64,000 nucleotides of DNA from Acanthosepion esculentum (Eukaryota > Mollusca > Cephalopoda > Sepiida > Sepiidae). The notes under the pieces are model-generated. The model saw only the letters and a list, made by a program, of their open reading frames with translations, was not told the origin of the DNA and made no database searches. The position numbers and the translations under genes were made by a program. Shown one piece after another: positions 40,941-54,400 of this stretch; position 1 is the stretch's first letter; each line of letters starts with the position of its first letter. The stretch is from the NCBI GenBank assembly GCA_964036315.1, contig OZ038509.1, positions 30,210,968-30,274,967 on the forward strand. The letters run 5' to 3'.

Positions 40941-42408
40941 TTGTTATTTTCAATTGAAAATGTTAAAATCAAATGGAATTATAGCAGATTTTATTACTTT
41001 CAATTGAAAATGTTAAAATCAAATGGAATTATAGCAGATTTTGTTATGTTTCAATTGAAAATGTTAAAATCAAATGGAATTATAGCAGATTTTATGTTTC
41101 AATTGAAAATGTTAAAATCAAATGGAATTATAGCAGATTTTGTTATATTTCAATTGAAAATGTTACAATCAAATGGAATTATAGCAGATTTTGTTATTTT
41201 CAATTGAAAATGTTAAAATCAAATGGAATTATAGCAGATTTTGTTATGTTTCAATTGAAAATTTTAAAATCAAATGGAATTATAGCAGATTTTGTTATTT
41301 TCAATTGAAAATGTTAAAATCAAATGGAATTATAGCAGATTTTGTTATGTTTCAATTGAAAATGTTAAAATCAAATGGAATTATAGCAGATTTTGTTATG
41401 TTTCAATTGAAAATGTTAAAATCAAATGGAATTATAGCAGATTTTGTTATGTTTCAATTGAAAATGTTACAATCAAGTGGAATTATAGCAGATTTTGTTA
41501 TTTTCAATTGAAAATGTTACAATCAAAAGGAATTATAGCAGATTTTGTTATTTTCAATTGAAAATTTTTAAATCAAATGGAATTATAGCAGATTTTGTTA
41601 TGTTTCAATTGAAAATGTTAAAATCAAATGGAATTATAGCACATTTTGTTATTTTTCAATTGAAAATGTTAAAATGAAATGTAATTATAGCAGATTTTGT
41701 TATGTTTCAATTGAAAATGTTACAATCAAATGGAATTATAGGAGATTTTGTTATGTTTCAATAGAAAATGTTAAAATCAAATGGAATTAAGGCAGATTTT
41801 GTTATGTTTCAATTGAAAATGTTACAATCAAATGGAATTATAGGAGATTTTGTTATGTTTCAATTGAAAATGTTACAATCAAATGGAATTATAGCAGATT
41901 TTGTTATTTTCAATTGAAAATGTTACAATCAAATGGAATTATAGCAGATTTTGTAATTTTCAATTGAAAATTTTTAAATCAAATGTAATTATAGCAGATT
42001 TTGTTATGTTTCAATTGAAAATGTTAAAATCAAATGGAATTATAGCAGATTTTGTTATGTTTCAATTGAAAATGTTAAAATCAAATGGAATTATAGCAGA
42101 TTTTGTTATGTTTCAATTGAAAATGTTAAAATCAAATGGAATTATAAGAGATTTTGTTATGTTTCAATTGAATATGTTAAAATCAAATGGAATTATAGCA
42201 GATTTTGTTATGTTTCAATTGAAAATGTTAAAATCAAATGGAATTATAGGAGATTTTGTTATGTTTCAATTGAAAATTTTTAAATCAATTGGAATTATAG
42301 CAGATTTTGTTATGTTTCAAGTGAAAATGTTAAAATCAAATGGAATTATAGCAGATTTTGTTATTTTTCAATTGAAAATGTTACAATCAAATGGAATTAT
42401 AGCAGATT
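40941..42408 (+). repeat. HOR family E, copy shifted by 2,429 bp
   Basis: It matches 38,509 onward at offset 2,432, dropping to 2,429 after a three-base loss near 41,093 (GATTTTATGTTTC). AGCACA at 41,638 matches 39,209. Later the ATAAG unit at 42,144 matches 39,816 at offset 2,328, so two monomers (101 bp) are missing here relative to the earlier copy. Confidence 0.83.
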
Positions 42409-45344
42409 TTGTTATTTTCAATTGAAAATGTTAAAATCAAATGGAATTATAGCAGATTTTGTTATGTTTCAATTGAAAATGTTAAAATCAATTGGAATTA
42501 TAGCAGATTTTGTTATGTTTCAATTGAAAATGTTACAATCAAATGGAATTATAGGAGATATTGTTATGTTTCAATTGAAAATGTTACAATCAAATGGAAT
42601 TATAGCAGATTTTGTTATTTTCAATTGAAAATGTTAAAATCAAATGGAATTATAGCAGATTTTGTTCTTTTCAATTGAAAATTTTTAAATCAAATGGAAT
42701 TATAACAGATTTTGTTATGTTTCAATTGAAAATGTTAAAATCAATTGGAATTATAGCAGATTTTGTTATGTTTCAATTGAAAATGTTAAAATCAAATGGA
42801 ATTATAGCAGATTTTGTTATGTTTCAATTGAAAATGTTAAAATCAAATGGAATTATAGCAGATTTTGTTATTTCAATTGAAAATTTTTAAATCAAATGGA
42901 ATTATAGCAGATTTTGTTATTTTCAATTGAAAATGTTAAAATCAAATGGAATTATAGCAGAGTTTGTTATTTTCAATTGAAAATTTTTAAATCAAATGGA
43001 ATTATAGCAGATTTTGTTATGTTTCAATTGAAAATGTTAAAATCAAATGGAATTATAGCAGATTTTGTTATTTTTCAATTGAAAATGTTAAAATCAAATG
43101 TAATTATAGCAGATTTTGTTATGTTTCAATTGAAAATGTTACAATCAAATGGAATTATAGCAGATTTTGTTATGTTTCAATTGAAAATGTTAAAATCAAA
43201 TGGAATTATAGCAGATTTTGTTATTTTCAACTGAAAATGTTACAATCAAATGGAATTATAGCAGATTTTGTTATGTTTCAATTGAAAATGTTACAATCAA
43301 ATGGAATTATAGCAGATTTTGTTATTTTCAATTGAAAATGTTACAATCAAATGGAATTATAGCAGATTTTGTTATTTTCAATTGAAAATTTTTAAATCAA
43401 ATGGAATTATAGCAGATTTTGTTATGTTTCAATTGAAAATGTTAAAATCAAATGGAATTATAGCACATTTTGTTATTTTTCAATTGAAAATGTTAAAATC
43501 AAATGTAATTATAGTAGATTTTGTTATGTTTCAATTGAAAATGTTACAATCAAATGGAATTAAAGGAGATTTTGTTATGTTTCAATTGAAAATGTTACAA
43601 TCAAATGGAATTATAGCAGATTTTGTTATTTTCAATTGAAAATGTTACAATCAAATGGAATTATAGCAGATTTTGTTATTTTCAAATGAAAATTTTTAAA
43701 TCAAATGTAATTATAGCAGATTTTGTTATGTTTCAATTGAAAATGTTAAAATCAAATGGAATTATAGGAGATTTTGTTATGTTTCAATTTAAAATGTTAC
43801 AATCAAATGGAATTATAGCAGATTTTGTTATTTTCAATTGAAAATTTTTAAATCAAATGGAATTATAGCAGATTTCTTTTGTTTCAATTGAAAATGTTAC
43901 AATCAAATGGAATTATAGCAGATTTTTTTATGTTTCAATTGAAAATGTTAAAATCAAATGGAATTATAGGAGATTTTGTTATGTTTCAATTGAAAATGTT
44001 AAAATCAAATGTAATTATAGCAGATTTTGTTATGTTTCAATTGAAAATGTTAAAATCAAATGGAATTATAGCAGATTTTGTTATGTTTCAATTGAAAATG
44101 TTAAAATCAAATGTAATTATAGCAGATTTTGTTATGTTTCAATTGAAAATGTTAAAATCAAATGGAATTATAGCAGATTTTATTATTTTCAATTGAAAAT
44201 GTTAAAATCAAATGGAATTATAGCAGATTTTGTTATGTTTCAATTGAAAATGTTAAAATCAAATGGAATTATAGCAGATTTTGTTATGTTTCAATTGAAA
44301 ATGTTAAAATCAAATGGAATTATAGCAGATTTTGTTATGTTTCAATTGAAAATGTTACAATCAAATGGAATTATAGCAGATTTTGTTATTTTCAGTTGAA
44401 AATGTTAAAATCAAATGGAATTATAGCAGATTTTGTTATGTTTCAATTGAAAATGTTAAAATCAAATGGAATTATAGCAGATTTTGTTATGTTTCAATTG
44501 AAAATGTTACAATCAAATGGAATTATAGGAGATTTTGTTATGTTTCAATAGAAAATGTTAAAATCAAATGGAATTATAGCAGATTTTGTTATGTTTCAAT
44601 TGAAAATGTTACAATCAAATGGAATTATAGGAGATTTTGTTATGTTTCAATAGAAAATGTTAAAATCAAATGGAATTATAGCAGATTTTGTTATGTTTCA
44701 ATTGAAAATGTTACAATCAAATGGAATTATAGCAGATTTTGTTATGTTTCAATTGAAAATGTTAAAATCAAATGGAATTATAGCAGATTTTGTTATGTTT
44801 CAATTGAAAATGTTACAATCAAATGGAATTATAGCAGATTTTGTTATTTTCAATTGAAAATGTTAAAATCAAATGGAATTATAGCAGATTTTGTTATGTT
44901 TCAATTGAAAATGTTACAATCAAATGGAATTATAGGAGATTTTGTTATGTTTCAATTGAAAATGTTAAAATCAAATGGAATTATAGCAGATTTTGTTGTT
45001 TCAATTGAAAATGTTAAAATCAAATGGAATTATAGGAGATTTTGTTATGTTTCAATTGAAAATGTTAAAATCAAATGGAATTATAGCAGATTTTGTTATG
45101 TTTCAATTGAAAATGTTACAATCAAATGGAATTATAGCAGATTTTGTTATGTTTCAATTGAAAATGTTAAAATCAAATGGAATTATAGCAGATTTTGTTC
45201 TTTTCAATTGAAAATTTTAAAATCAAATGGAATTATAGCAGATTTTGTTATGTTTCAATTGAAAATGTTAAAATCAAATGGAATTATAGCAGATTTTGTT
45301 ATGTTTCAATTGAAAATGTTAAAATCAAATGGAATTATAGCAGA
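42409..45344 (+). repeat. Mixed satellite domain, partly matching 16.5-16.9 kb
   Basis: Block 42,409-42,860 matches 16,520-16,970 at offset 25,889, including the rare AGGAGATATTG unit (42,553 against 16,664). Further on lie AGCACA at 43,462, TTAAAGGAG near 43,561, GATTTCTTTTGTTTC near 43,871 and several TTTCAATAG units. From 44,383 to 45,414 nearly all units are 51 or 49 bp, so no 50-bp phase reset occurs in one forward frame. No gene or mobile element is visible. Confidence 0.78.
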
Positions 45345-47217
45345 TTTTGTTATTTTTCAATTGAAAATGTTACAATCAAATGGAATTATAGCAGATTTTG
45401 TTATTTTCAATTGAAAATGTTAAAATCAAATGGAATTATAGCAGATTTGGTTATGTTTCAATTGAAAATGTTAAAATCAAATGGAATTATAGGAGATTTT
45501 GTTATGTTTCAATTGAAAATGTTAAAATCAAATGGAATTATAGCAGATTTTGTTGTTTCAATTGAAAATGTTAAAATCAAATGGAATTATAGGAGATTTT
45601 ATTATGTTTCAATTGAAAATGTTAAAATCAAATGGAATTATAGCAGATTTTGTTATGTTTCAATTGAAAATGTTAAAATCAAATGGAATTATAGCAGATT
45701 TTGTTATTTTTCAATTGAAAATGTTACAATCAAATGGAATTATAGCAGATTTTGTTATTTTCAATTGAAAATATTAAAATCAAATGGAATTATAGCAGAT
45801 TTTGTTATTTTCAATTGAAAATTTTTAAATCAAATGGAATTATAGCAGATTTTGTTATGTTTCAATTGAAAATGTTAAAATCAAATGGAATTATAGCAGA
45901 TTTTGTTGTTTCAATTGAAAATGTTACAATCAAATGGAATTATAGGAGATATTGTTATGTTTCAATTTAAAATGTTACAATCAAATGGAATTATAGCAGA
46001 TTTTGTTATTTTCAATTGAAAATGTTAAAATCAAATGGAATTATAACAGATTTTGTTCTTTTCAATTGAAAATTTTTAAATCAAATGGAATTATAGCAGA
46101 TTTTGTTATGTTTCAATTGAAAATGTTAAAATCAATTGGAATTATAGCAGATTTTGTTATGTTTCAATTGAAAATGTTAAAATGAAATGGAATTATAGCA
46201 GATTTTGTTATGTTTCAATTGAAAATGTTAAAATCAAATGGAATTATAGCACATTTTGTTATTTTTCAATTGAAAATGTTAAAATCAAATGTAATTATAG
46301 CAGATTTGGTTATGTTTCAATTGAAAATGTTACAATCAAATGGAATTATAGCAGATTTTGTTATGTTTCAATAGAAAATGTTAAAATCAAATGGAATTAT
46401 AGCAGATTTTGTTATGTTTCAATTGAAAATGTTACAATCAAATGGAATTAAAGGAGATTTTGTTATGTTTCAATTGAAAATGTTACAATCAAATGGAATT
46501 ATAGCAGATTTTGTTATTTTCAATTGAAAATTTTTAAATCAAATGTAATTATAGCAGATTTTGTTATGTTTCAATTGAAAATGTTAAAATCAAATGGAAT
46601 TATAGCAGATTTTGTTATGTTTCAATTGAAAATGTTACAATCAAATGGAATTATAGCAGATTTTGTTATTTTCAATTGAAAATGTTAAAATCAAATGGAA
46701 TTATAGCAGATTTTGTTATTTTCAATTGAAAATTTTTAAATGAAATGGAATTATAGCAGATTTTGTTATGTTTCAATTGAAAATGTTAAAATCAAATGGA
46801 ATTATTGCAGATTTTGTTATTTTTCAATTGAAAATGTTAAAATCAAATGGAATTATAGCAGATTTTGTTATGTTTCAATTGAAAATGTTAAAATCAAATT
46901 GAATTATAGGAGATTTTGTTATGTTTCAATTGAAAATGTTAAAATCAAATGGAATTATAGCAGATTTTGTTATGTTTAAATTGAAAATGTTACAATCAAA
47001 TGGAATTATAGCAGATTTTGTTATGTTTCAATTGAAAATGTTAAAATCAAATGGAATTATAGCAGATTTTGTTCTTTTCAATTGAAAATTTTTAAATCAA
47101 ATGGAATTATAGCAGATTTTGTTATGTTTCAATTGAAAATGTTACAATCAAATGGAATTATAGCAGATTTTGTTATGTTTCAATTGAAAATGTTAAAATC
47201 AAATGGAATTATAGCAG
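45345..47217 (+). repeat. HOR family F, 1,873-bp unit
   Basis: The order of variants recurs from about 47,218 at offset 1,873. Landmarks are AGATTTGGTTATG near 45,443, matching 47,316, the 49-bp GTTGTTTC at 45,554, matching 47,427, and AGGAGATATTG with TTTCAATTTAAAATG near 45,945. At the AGCACA unit (46,248 against 48,070) the offset is 1,822, so the second copy has lost one 51-bp monomer. Confidence 0.82.
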
Positions 47218-49339
47218 ATTTTGTTATTTTCAATTGAAAATGTTACAATCAAATGGAATTATAGCAGATTTTGTTATTTTCAATTGAAAATGTTAAAATC
47301 AAATGGAATTATAGCAGATTTGGTTATGTTTCAATTGAAAATGTTAAAATCAAATGGAATTATAGGAGATTTTGTTATGTTTCAATTGAAAATGTTAAAA
47401 TCAAATGGAATTATAGCAGATTTTGTTGTTTCAATTGAAAATGTTAAAATCAAATGGAATTATAGGAGATTTTATTATGTTTCAATTGAAAATGTTAAAA
47501 TCAAATGGAATTATAGCAGATTTTGTTATGTTTCAATTGAAAATGTTAAAATCAAATGGAATTATAGCAGATTTTGTTATTTTTCAATTGAAAATGTTAC
47601 AATCAAATGGAATTATAGCAGATTTTGTTATTTTCAATTGAAAATGTTAAAATCAAATGGAATTATAGCAGATTTTGTTATTTTCAATTGAAAATTTTTA
47701 AATCAAATGGAATTATACCAGATTTTGTTATGTTTCAATTGAAAATGTTAAAATCAAATGGAATTATAGCAGATTTTGTTGTTTCAATTGAAAATGTTAC
47801 AATCAAATGGAATTATAGGAGATATTGTTATGTTTCAATTTAAAATGTTACAATCAAATGGAATTATAGCAGATTTTGTTATTTTCAATTGAAAATGTTA
47901 AAATCAAATGGAATTATAACAGATTTTGTTCTTTTCAATTGAAAATTTTTAAATCAAATGGAATTATAGCAGATTTTGTTATGTTTCAATTGAAAATGTT
48001 AAAATCAATTGGAATTATAGCAGATTTTGTTATGTTTCAATTGAAAATGTTAAAATCAAATGGAATTATAGCACATTTTGTTATTTTTCAATTGAAAATG
48101 TTAAAATCAAATGTAATTATAGCAGATTTTGTTATGTTTCAATTGAAAATGTTACAATCAAATGGAATTATAGCAGATTTTGTTATGTTTCAATAGAAAA
48201 TGTTAAAATCAAATGGAATTATAGCAGATTTTGTTATGTTTCAATTGAAAATGTTACAATCAAATGGAATTAAAGGAGATTTTGTTATGTTTCAATTGAA
48301 AATGTTACAATCAAATGGAATTATAGCAGATTTTGTTATTTTCAATTGAAAATGTTACAATCAAATGGAATTATAGCAGATTTTGTTATTTTCAATTGAA
48401 AATTTTTAAATCAAATGTAATTATAGCAGATTTTGTTATGTTTCAATTGAAAATGTTAAAATCAAATGGAATTATAGCAGATTTTGTTATGTTTCAATTG
48501 AAAATGTTACAATCAAATGGAATTATAGCAGATTTTGTTATTTTCAATTGAAAATTTTAAAATCAAATGGAATTATAGCAGATTTCTTTTGTTTCAATTG
48601 AAAATGTTACAATCAAATGGAATTATAGCAGATTTTGTTATGTTTCAATTGAAATTTTAAAATCAAATGGAATTATAGGAGATTTTATGTTTCAATTGAA
48701 AATGTTAAAATCAAATGGAATTATAGCAGATTTTGTTATGTTTCAATTGAAAATGTTAAAATCAAATGGAATTATAGCAGATTTTGTTATGTTTCAATTG
48801 AAAATGTTAAAATCAAATGGAATTATAGCAGATTTTGTATGTTTCAATTGAAAATTTTAAAATCAAATGGAATTATAGCAGATTTTGTTATTTTCAATTG
48901 AAAATGTTAAAATCAAATGGAATTATAGCAGATTTTGTTATGTTTCAATTGAAAATGTTAAAATCAAATGGAATTATAGCAGATTTTGTTATGTTTCAAT
49001 TGAAAATGTTAAAATCAAATGGAATTATAGCAGATTTTGTTATGTTTCAATTGAAAATGTTACAATCAAATGGAATTATAGCAGATTTTGTTATTTTCAA
49101 TTGAAAATGTTACAATCAAATGGAATTATAGCAGATTTGGTTATTTTCAATTGAAAATTTTTAAATGAAATGGAATGATAGCAGATTTTGTTATGTTTGA
49201 ATTGAAAATGTTAAATCAAATGGAATTATAGCAGATTTTGTTATGTTTCAATAGAAAATGTTAAAATCAAATGGAATTATAGCAGATTTTGTTATGTTTC
49301 AATTGAAAATGTTACAATCAAATGGAATTATAGCAGATT
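47218..49339 (+). repeat. HOR family F, copy of the 1,873-bp unit and trailing satellite
   Basis: It follows the previous unit at offset 1,873 and then 1,822, with TTAAAGGAG near 48,270. It continues through irregular units: GATTTCTTTTGTTTC near 48,582, GAAATTTTAAAATC near 48,651, AGGAGATTTTATG near 48,678 and GTTAAATC near 49,210. These short units recur in later family F copies, so they are inherited and not sequencing noise at one place. Confidence 0.8.
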
Positions 49340-51461
49340 TTGTTATTTTCAATTGAAAATGTTAAAATCAAATGGAATTATAGCAGATTTTGTTATGTTT
49401 CAATTGAAAATGTTAAAATCAAATGTAATTATAGCAGATTTTGTTATGTTTCAATTGAAAATGTTAAAATCAAATGGAATTATAGCAGATTTTATTATTT
49501 TCAATTGAAAATGTTAAAATCAAATGGAATTAAAGCAGATTTTGTTATGTTTCAATTGAAAATGTTAAAATCAAATGTAATTATAGCAGATTTTGTTATA
49601 TTTCAATTGAAAATGTTAAAATCAAATGGAATTATAGCAGATTTTATTATTTTCAATTGAAAATGTTAAAATCAAATGGAATTATAGCAGATTTTGTTAT
49701 GTTTCAATTGAAAATGTTAAAATCAAATGGAATTATAGCAGATTTTGTTATGTTTCAATTGAAAATGTTAAAATCAAATGGAATTATAGCAGATTTTGTT
49801 ATGTTTCAATTGAAAATGTTACAATCAAATGGAATTATAGCAGATTTTGTTATGTTTCAATTGAAAATGTTAAAATCAAATGGAATTATAGCAGATTTTG
49901 TTCTTTTCAATTGAAAATTTTTAAATCAAATGGAATTATAGCAGATTTTGTTATGTTTCAATTGAAAATGTTAAAATCAAATGGAATTATAGCAGATTTT
50001 GTTATGTTTCAATTGAAAATGTTAAAATCAAATGGAATTATAGCAGATTTTGTTATGTTTCAATTGAAAATGTTAAAATCAAATGGAATTATAGCAGATT
50101 TTGTTATTTTCAATTGAAAATTTTTAAATCAAATGTACTTATAACAGATTTTGTTATGTTTCAATTGAAAATGTTAAAATCAAATGGAATTATAGCAGAT
50201 TTTGTTATGTTTCAATTGAAAATGTTACAATCAAATGGAATTATAGCAGATTTTGTTATGTTTCAATTGAAAATGTTAAAATCAAATGGAATTATAGCAG
50301 ATTTTGTTCTTTTCAATTGAAAATTTTTAAATCAAATGGAATTATAGCAGATTTTGTTATGTTTCAATTGAAAATGTTAAAATCAAATGGAATTATAGCA
50401 GATTTTGTTATGTTTCAATTGAAAATGTTAAAATCAAATGGAATTATAGCAGATTTTGTTATGTTTCAATTGAAAATGTTAAAATCAAATGGAATTATAG
50501 CAGATTTTGTTATGTTTCAATTGAAAATGTTAAAATCAAATGGAATTATAGCAGATTTTGTTATTTTCAATTGAAAATGTTAAAATCAAATGGAATTATA
50601 GCAGATTTGGTTATGTTTCAATTGAAAATGTTAAAATCAAATGGAATTATAGGAGATTTTGTTATGTTTCAATTGAAAATGTTAAAATCAAATGGAATTA
50701 TAGCAGATTTTGTTGTTTCAATTGAAAATGTTAAAATCAAATGGAATTATAGATTTTATTATGTTTCAATTGAAAATGTTAAAATCAAATGGAATTATAG
50801 CAGATTTTGTTATGTTTCAATTGAAAATGTTAAAATCAAATGGAATTATAGCAGATTTTGTTATTTTTCAATTGAAAATGTTACAATCAAATGGAATTAT
50901 AGCAGATTTTGTTATTTTCAATTGAAAATGTTAAAATCAAATGGAATTATAGCAGATTTTGTTATTTTCAATTGAAAATTTTTAAATCAAATGGAATTAT
51001 AGCAGATTTTGTTATGTTTCAATTGAAAATGTTAAAATCAAATGGAATTATAGCAGATTTTGTTATTTCAATTGAAAATGTTACAATCAAATGGAATTAT
51101 AGGAGATATTGTTATGTTTCAATTTAAAATGTTACAATCAAATAAAATTATAGCAGATTTTGTTATTTTCAATTGAAAATGTTAAAATCAAATGGAATTA
51201 TAACAGATTTTGTTCTTTTCAATTGAAAATGTTACAATCAAATGGAATTATAGCAGATTTTGTTATTTTCAATTGAAAATTTTTAAATCAAATGGAATTA
51301 TAGCAGATTTTGTTATGTTTCAATTGAAAATGTTAAATCAAATGGAATTATAGCAGATTTTGTTATGTTTCAATTGAAAATGTTAAAATCAAATGGAATT
51401 ATAGCAGATTTTGTTATGTTTCAATTGAAAATGTTACAATCAAATGGAATTATAGCAGATT
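49340..51461 (+). repeat. HOR family F, 2,122-bp unit
   Basis: The pattern from 49,340 recurs from 51,462 at offset 2,122. Markers are TTAAAGCAG at 49,530, matching 51,652, and a GTAC site at 50,135, matching 52,257. After that point the offset falls to 2,071 because a monomer is missing downstream. A three-base loss near 50,751 (TATAGATTTTATT) is private to this copy. Confidence 0.83.
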
Positions 51462-54400
51462 TTGTTATTTTCAATTGAAAATGTTAAAATCAAATGGAAT
51501 TATAGCAGATTTTGTTATGTTTCAATTGAAAATGTTAAAATCAAATGTAATTATAGCAGATTTTGTTATGTTTCAATTGAAAATGTTAAAATCAAATGGA
51601 ATTATAGCAGATTTTATTATTTTCAATTGAAAATGTTAAAATCAAATGGAATTAAAGCAGATTTTGTTATGTTTCAATTGAAAATGTTAAAATCAAATGT
51701 AATTATAGCAGATTTTGTTATATTTCAATTGAAAATGTTAAAATCAAATGGAATTATAGCAGATTTTATTATTTTCAATTGAAAATGTTAAAATCAAATG
51801 GAATTATAGCAGATTTTGTTATGTTTCAATTGAAAATGTTAAAATCAAATGGAATTATAGCAGATTTTGTTATGTTTCAATTGAAAATGTTAAAATCAAA
51901 TGGAATTATAGCAGATTTTGTTATGTTTCAATTGAAAATGTTACAATCAAATGGAATTATAGCAGATTTTGTTATGTTTCAATTGAAAATGTTAAAATCA
52001 AATGGAATTATAGCAGATTTTGTTCTTTTCAATTGAAAATTTTTAAATCAAATGGAATTATAGCAGATTTTGTTATGTTTCAATTGAAAATATTAAAATC
52101 AAATGGAATTATAGCAGATTTTGTTATGTTTCAATTGAAAATGTTAAAATCAAATGGAATTATAGCAGATTTTGTTATGTTTCAATTGAAAATGTTAAAA
52201 TCAAATGGAATTATAGCAGATTTTGTTATTTTCAATTGAAAATTTTTAAATCAAATGTACTTATAACAGATTTTGTTATGTTTCAATTGAAAATGTTACA
52301 ATCAAATGGAATTATAGCAGATTTTGTTATGTTTCAATTGAAAATGTTAAAATCAAATGGAATTATAGCAGATTTTGTTCTTTTCAATTGAAAATTTTTA
52401 AATCAAATGGAATTATAGCAGATTTTGTTATGTTTCAATTGAAAATGTTAAAATCAAATGGAATTATAGCAGATTTTGTTATGTTTCAATTGAAAATGTT
52501 AAAATCAAATGGAATTATAGCAGATTTTGTTATGTTTCAATTGAAAATGTTAAAATCAAATGGAATTATAGCAGATTTTGTTATGTTTCAATTGAAAATG
52601 TTAAAATCAAATGGAATTATAGCAGATTTTGTTATTTTCAATTGAAAATGTTAAAATCAAATGGAATTATAGCAGATTTGGTTATGTTTCAATTGAAAAT
52701 GTTAAAATCAAATGGAATTATAGGAGATTTTGTTATGTTTCAATTGAAAATGTTAAAATCAAATGGAATTATAGCAGATTTTGTTGTTTCAATTGAAAAT
52801 GTTAAAATCAAATGGAATTATAGGAGATTTTATTATGTTTCAATTGAAAATGATAAATCAAATGGAATTATAGCAGATTTTGTTATGTTTCAATTGAAAA
52901 TGTTAAAATCAAATGGAATTATAGCAGATTTTGTTATTTTTCAATTGAAAATGTTACAATCAAATGGAATTATAGCAGATTTTGTTATTTTCAATTGAAA
53001 ATGTTAAAATCAAATGGAATTATAGCAGATTTTGTTATTTTCAATTGAAAATTTTTAAATCAAATGGAATTATAGCAGATTTTGTTATGTTTCAATTGAA
53101 AATGTTAAAATCAAATGGAATTATAGCAGATTTTGTTGTTTCAATTGAAAATGTTACAATCAAATGGAATTATAGGAGATATTGTTATGTTTCAATATAA
53201 ATGTTACAATCAAATAGAATTATAGCAGATTTTGTTATTTTCAATTGAAAATGTTAAAATCAAATGGAATTATAACAGATTTTGTTCTTTTCAATTGAAA
53301 ATTTTTAAATCAAATGGAATTATAGCAGATTTTGTTATGTTTCAATTGAAAATGTTAAAATCAAATGGAATTATAGCAGATTTTGTTATGTTTCAATTGA
53401 AAATGTTAAAATGAAATGGAATTATAGCAGATTTTGTTATGTTTCAATTGAAAATGTTAAAATCAAATGGAATTATAGCACATTTTGTTATTTTTCAATT
53501 GAAAATGTTAAAATCAAATGTAATTATAGCAGATTTTGTTATGTTTCAATTGAAAATGTTACAATCAAATGGAATTATAGCAGATTTTGTTATGTTTCAA
53601 TAGAAAATGTTAAAATCAAATGGAATTATAGCAGATTTTGTTATGTTTCAATTGAAAATGTTACAATCAAATGGAATTAAAGGAGATTTTGTTATGTTTC
53701 AATTGAAAATGTTACAATCAAATGGAATTATAGCAGATTTTGTTATTTTCAATTGAAAATGTTACAATCAAATGGAATTATAGCAGATTTTGTTGTTTTC
53801 AATTGAAAATTTTTAAATCAAATGTAATTATAGCAGATTTTGTTATGTTTCAATTGAAAATGTTAAAATCAAATGGAATTATAGCAGATTTTGTTATGTT
53901 TCAATTGAAAATGTTACAATCAAATGGAATTATAGCAGATTTTGTTATTTTCAATTGAAAATTTTTAAATCAAATGGAATTATAGCAGATTTCTTTTGTT
54001 TCAATTGAAAATGTTACAATCAAATGGAATTATAGGAGATTTTATGTTTCAATTGAAAATGTTAAAATCAAATGGAATTATAGCAGATTTTGTTATGTTT
54101 CAATTGAAAATGTTAAAATCAAATGGAATTATATCAGATTTTGTTATGTTTCAATTGAAAATGTTAAAATCAAATGGAATTATAGCAGATTTTGTTATGT
54201 TTCAATTGAAAATGTTAAAATCAAATGGAATTATAGCAGATTTTGTTATGTTTCAATTGAAAATGTTAAAATCAAATGGAATTATAGCACATTTTGTTAT
54301 TTTTCAATTGAAAATGTTAAAATCAAATGGAATTATAGCAGATTTTGTTATTTTCAATTGAAAATGTTAAAATCAAATGGAATTATAGCAGATTTTCTTA

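Noticed and set aside
43866..43885. Short irregular units such as GATTTCTTTTG as sequencing errors
   Set aside because: The same unit occurs at matching HOR positions (53,988, 58,133 and 60,402), so it is inherited. Isolated oddities such as the one near 33,255 could still be errors.
44383..45414. Long forward open frames, up to 343 codons here and 291 codons at 8,014-8,889, with 17-residue repeats
   Set aside because: 51 bp is 17 codons, and two of the three forward frames of the monomer have no stop. Any run of in-phase monomers is therefore open. Each 50-bp unit shifts the frame and brings in TGA (reading IFN then stop), so the frames end wherever the length variant falls. The same monomer is read in two different frames in neighbouring frames. 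No flanking gene structure is seen.
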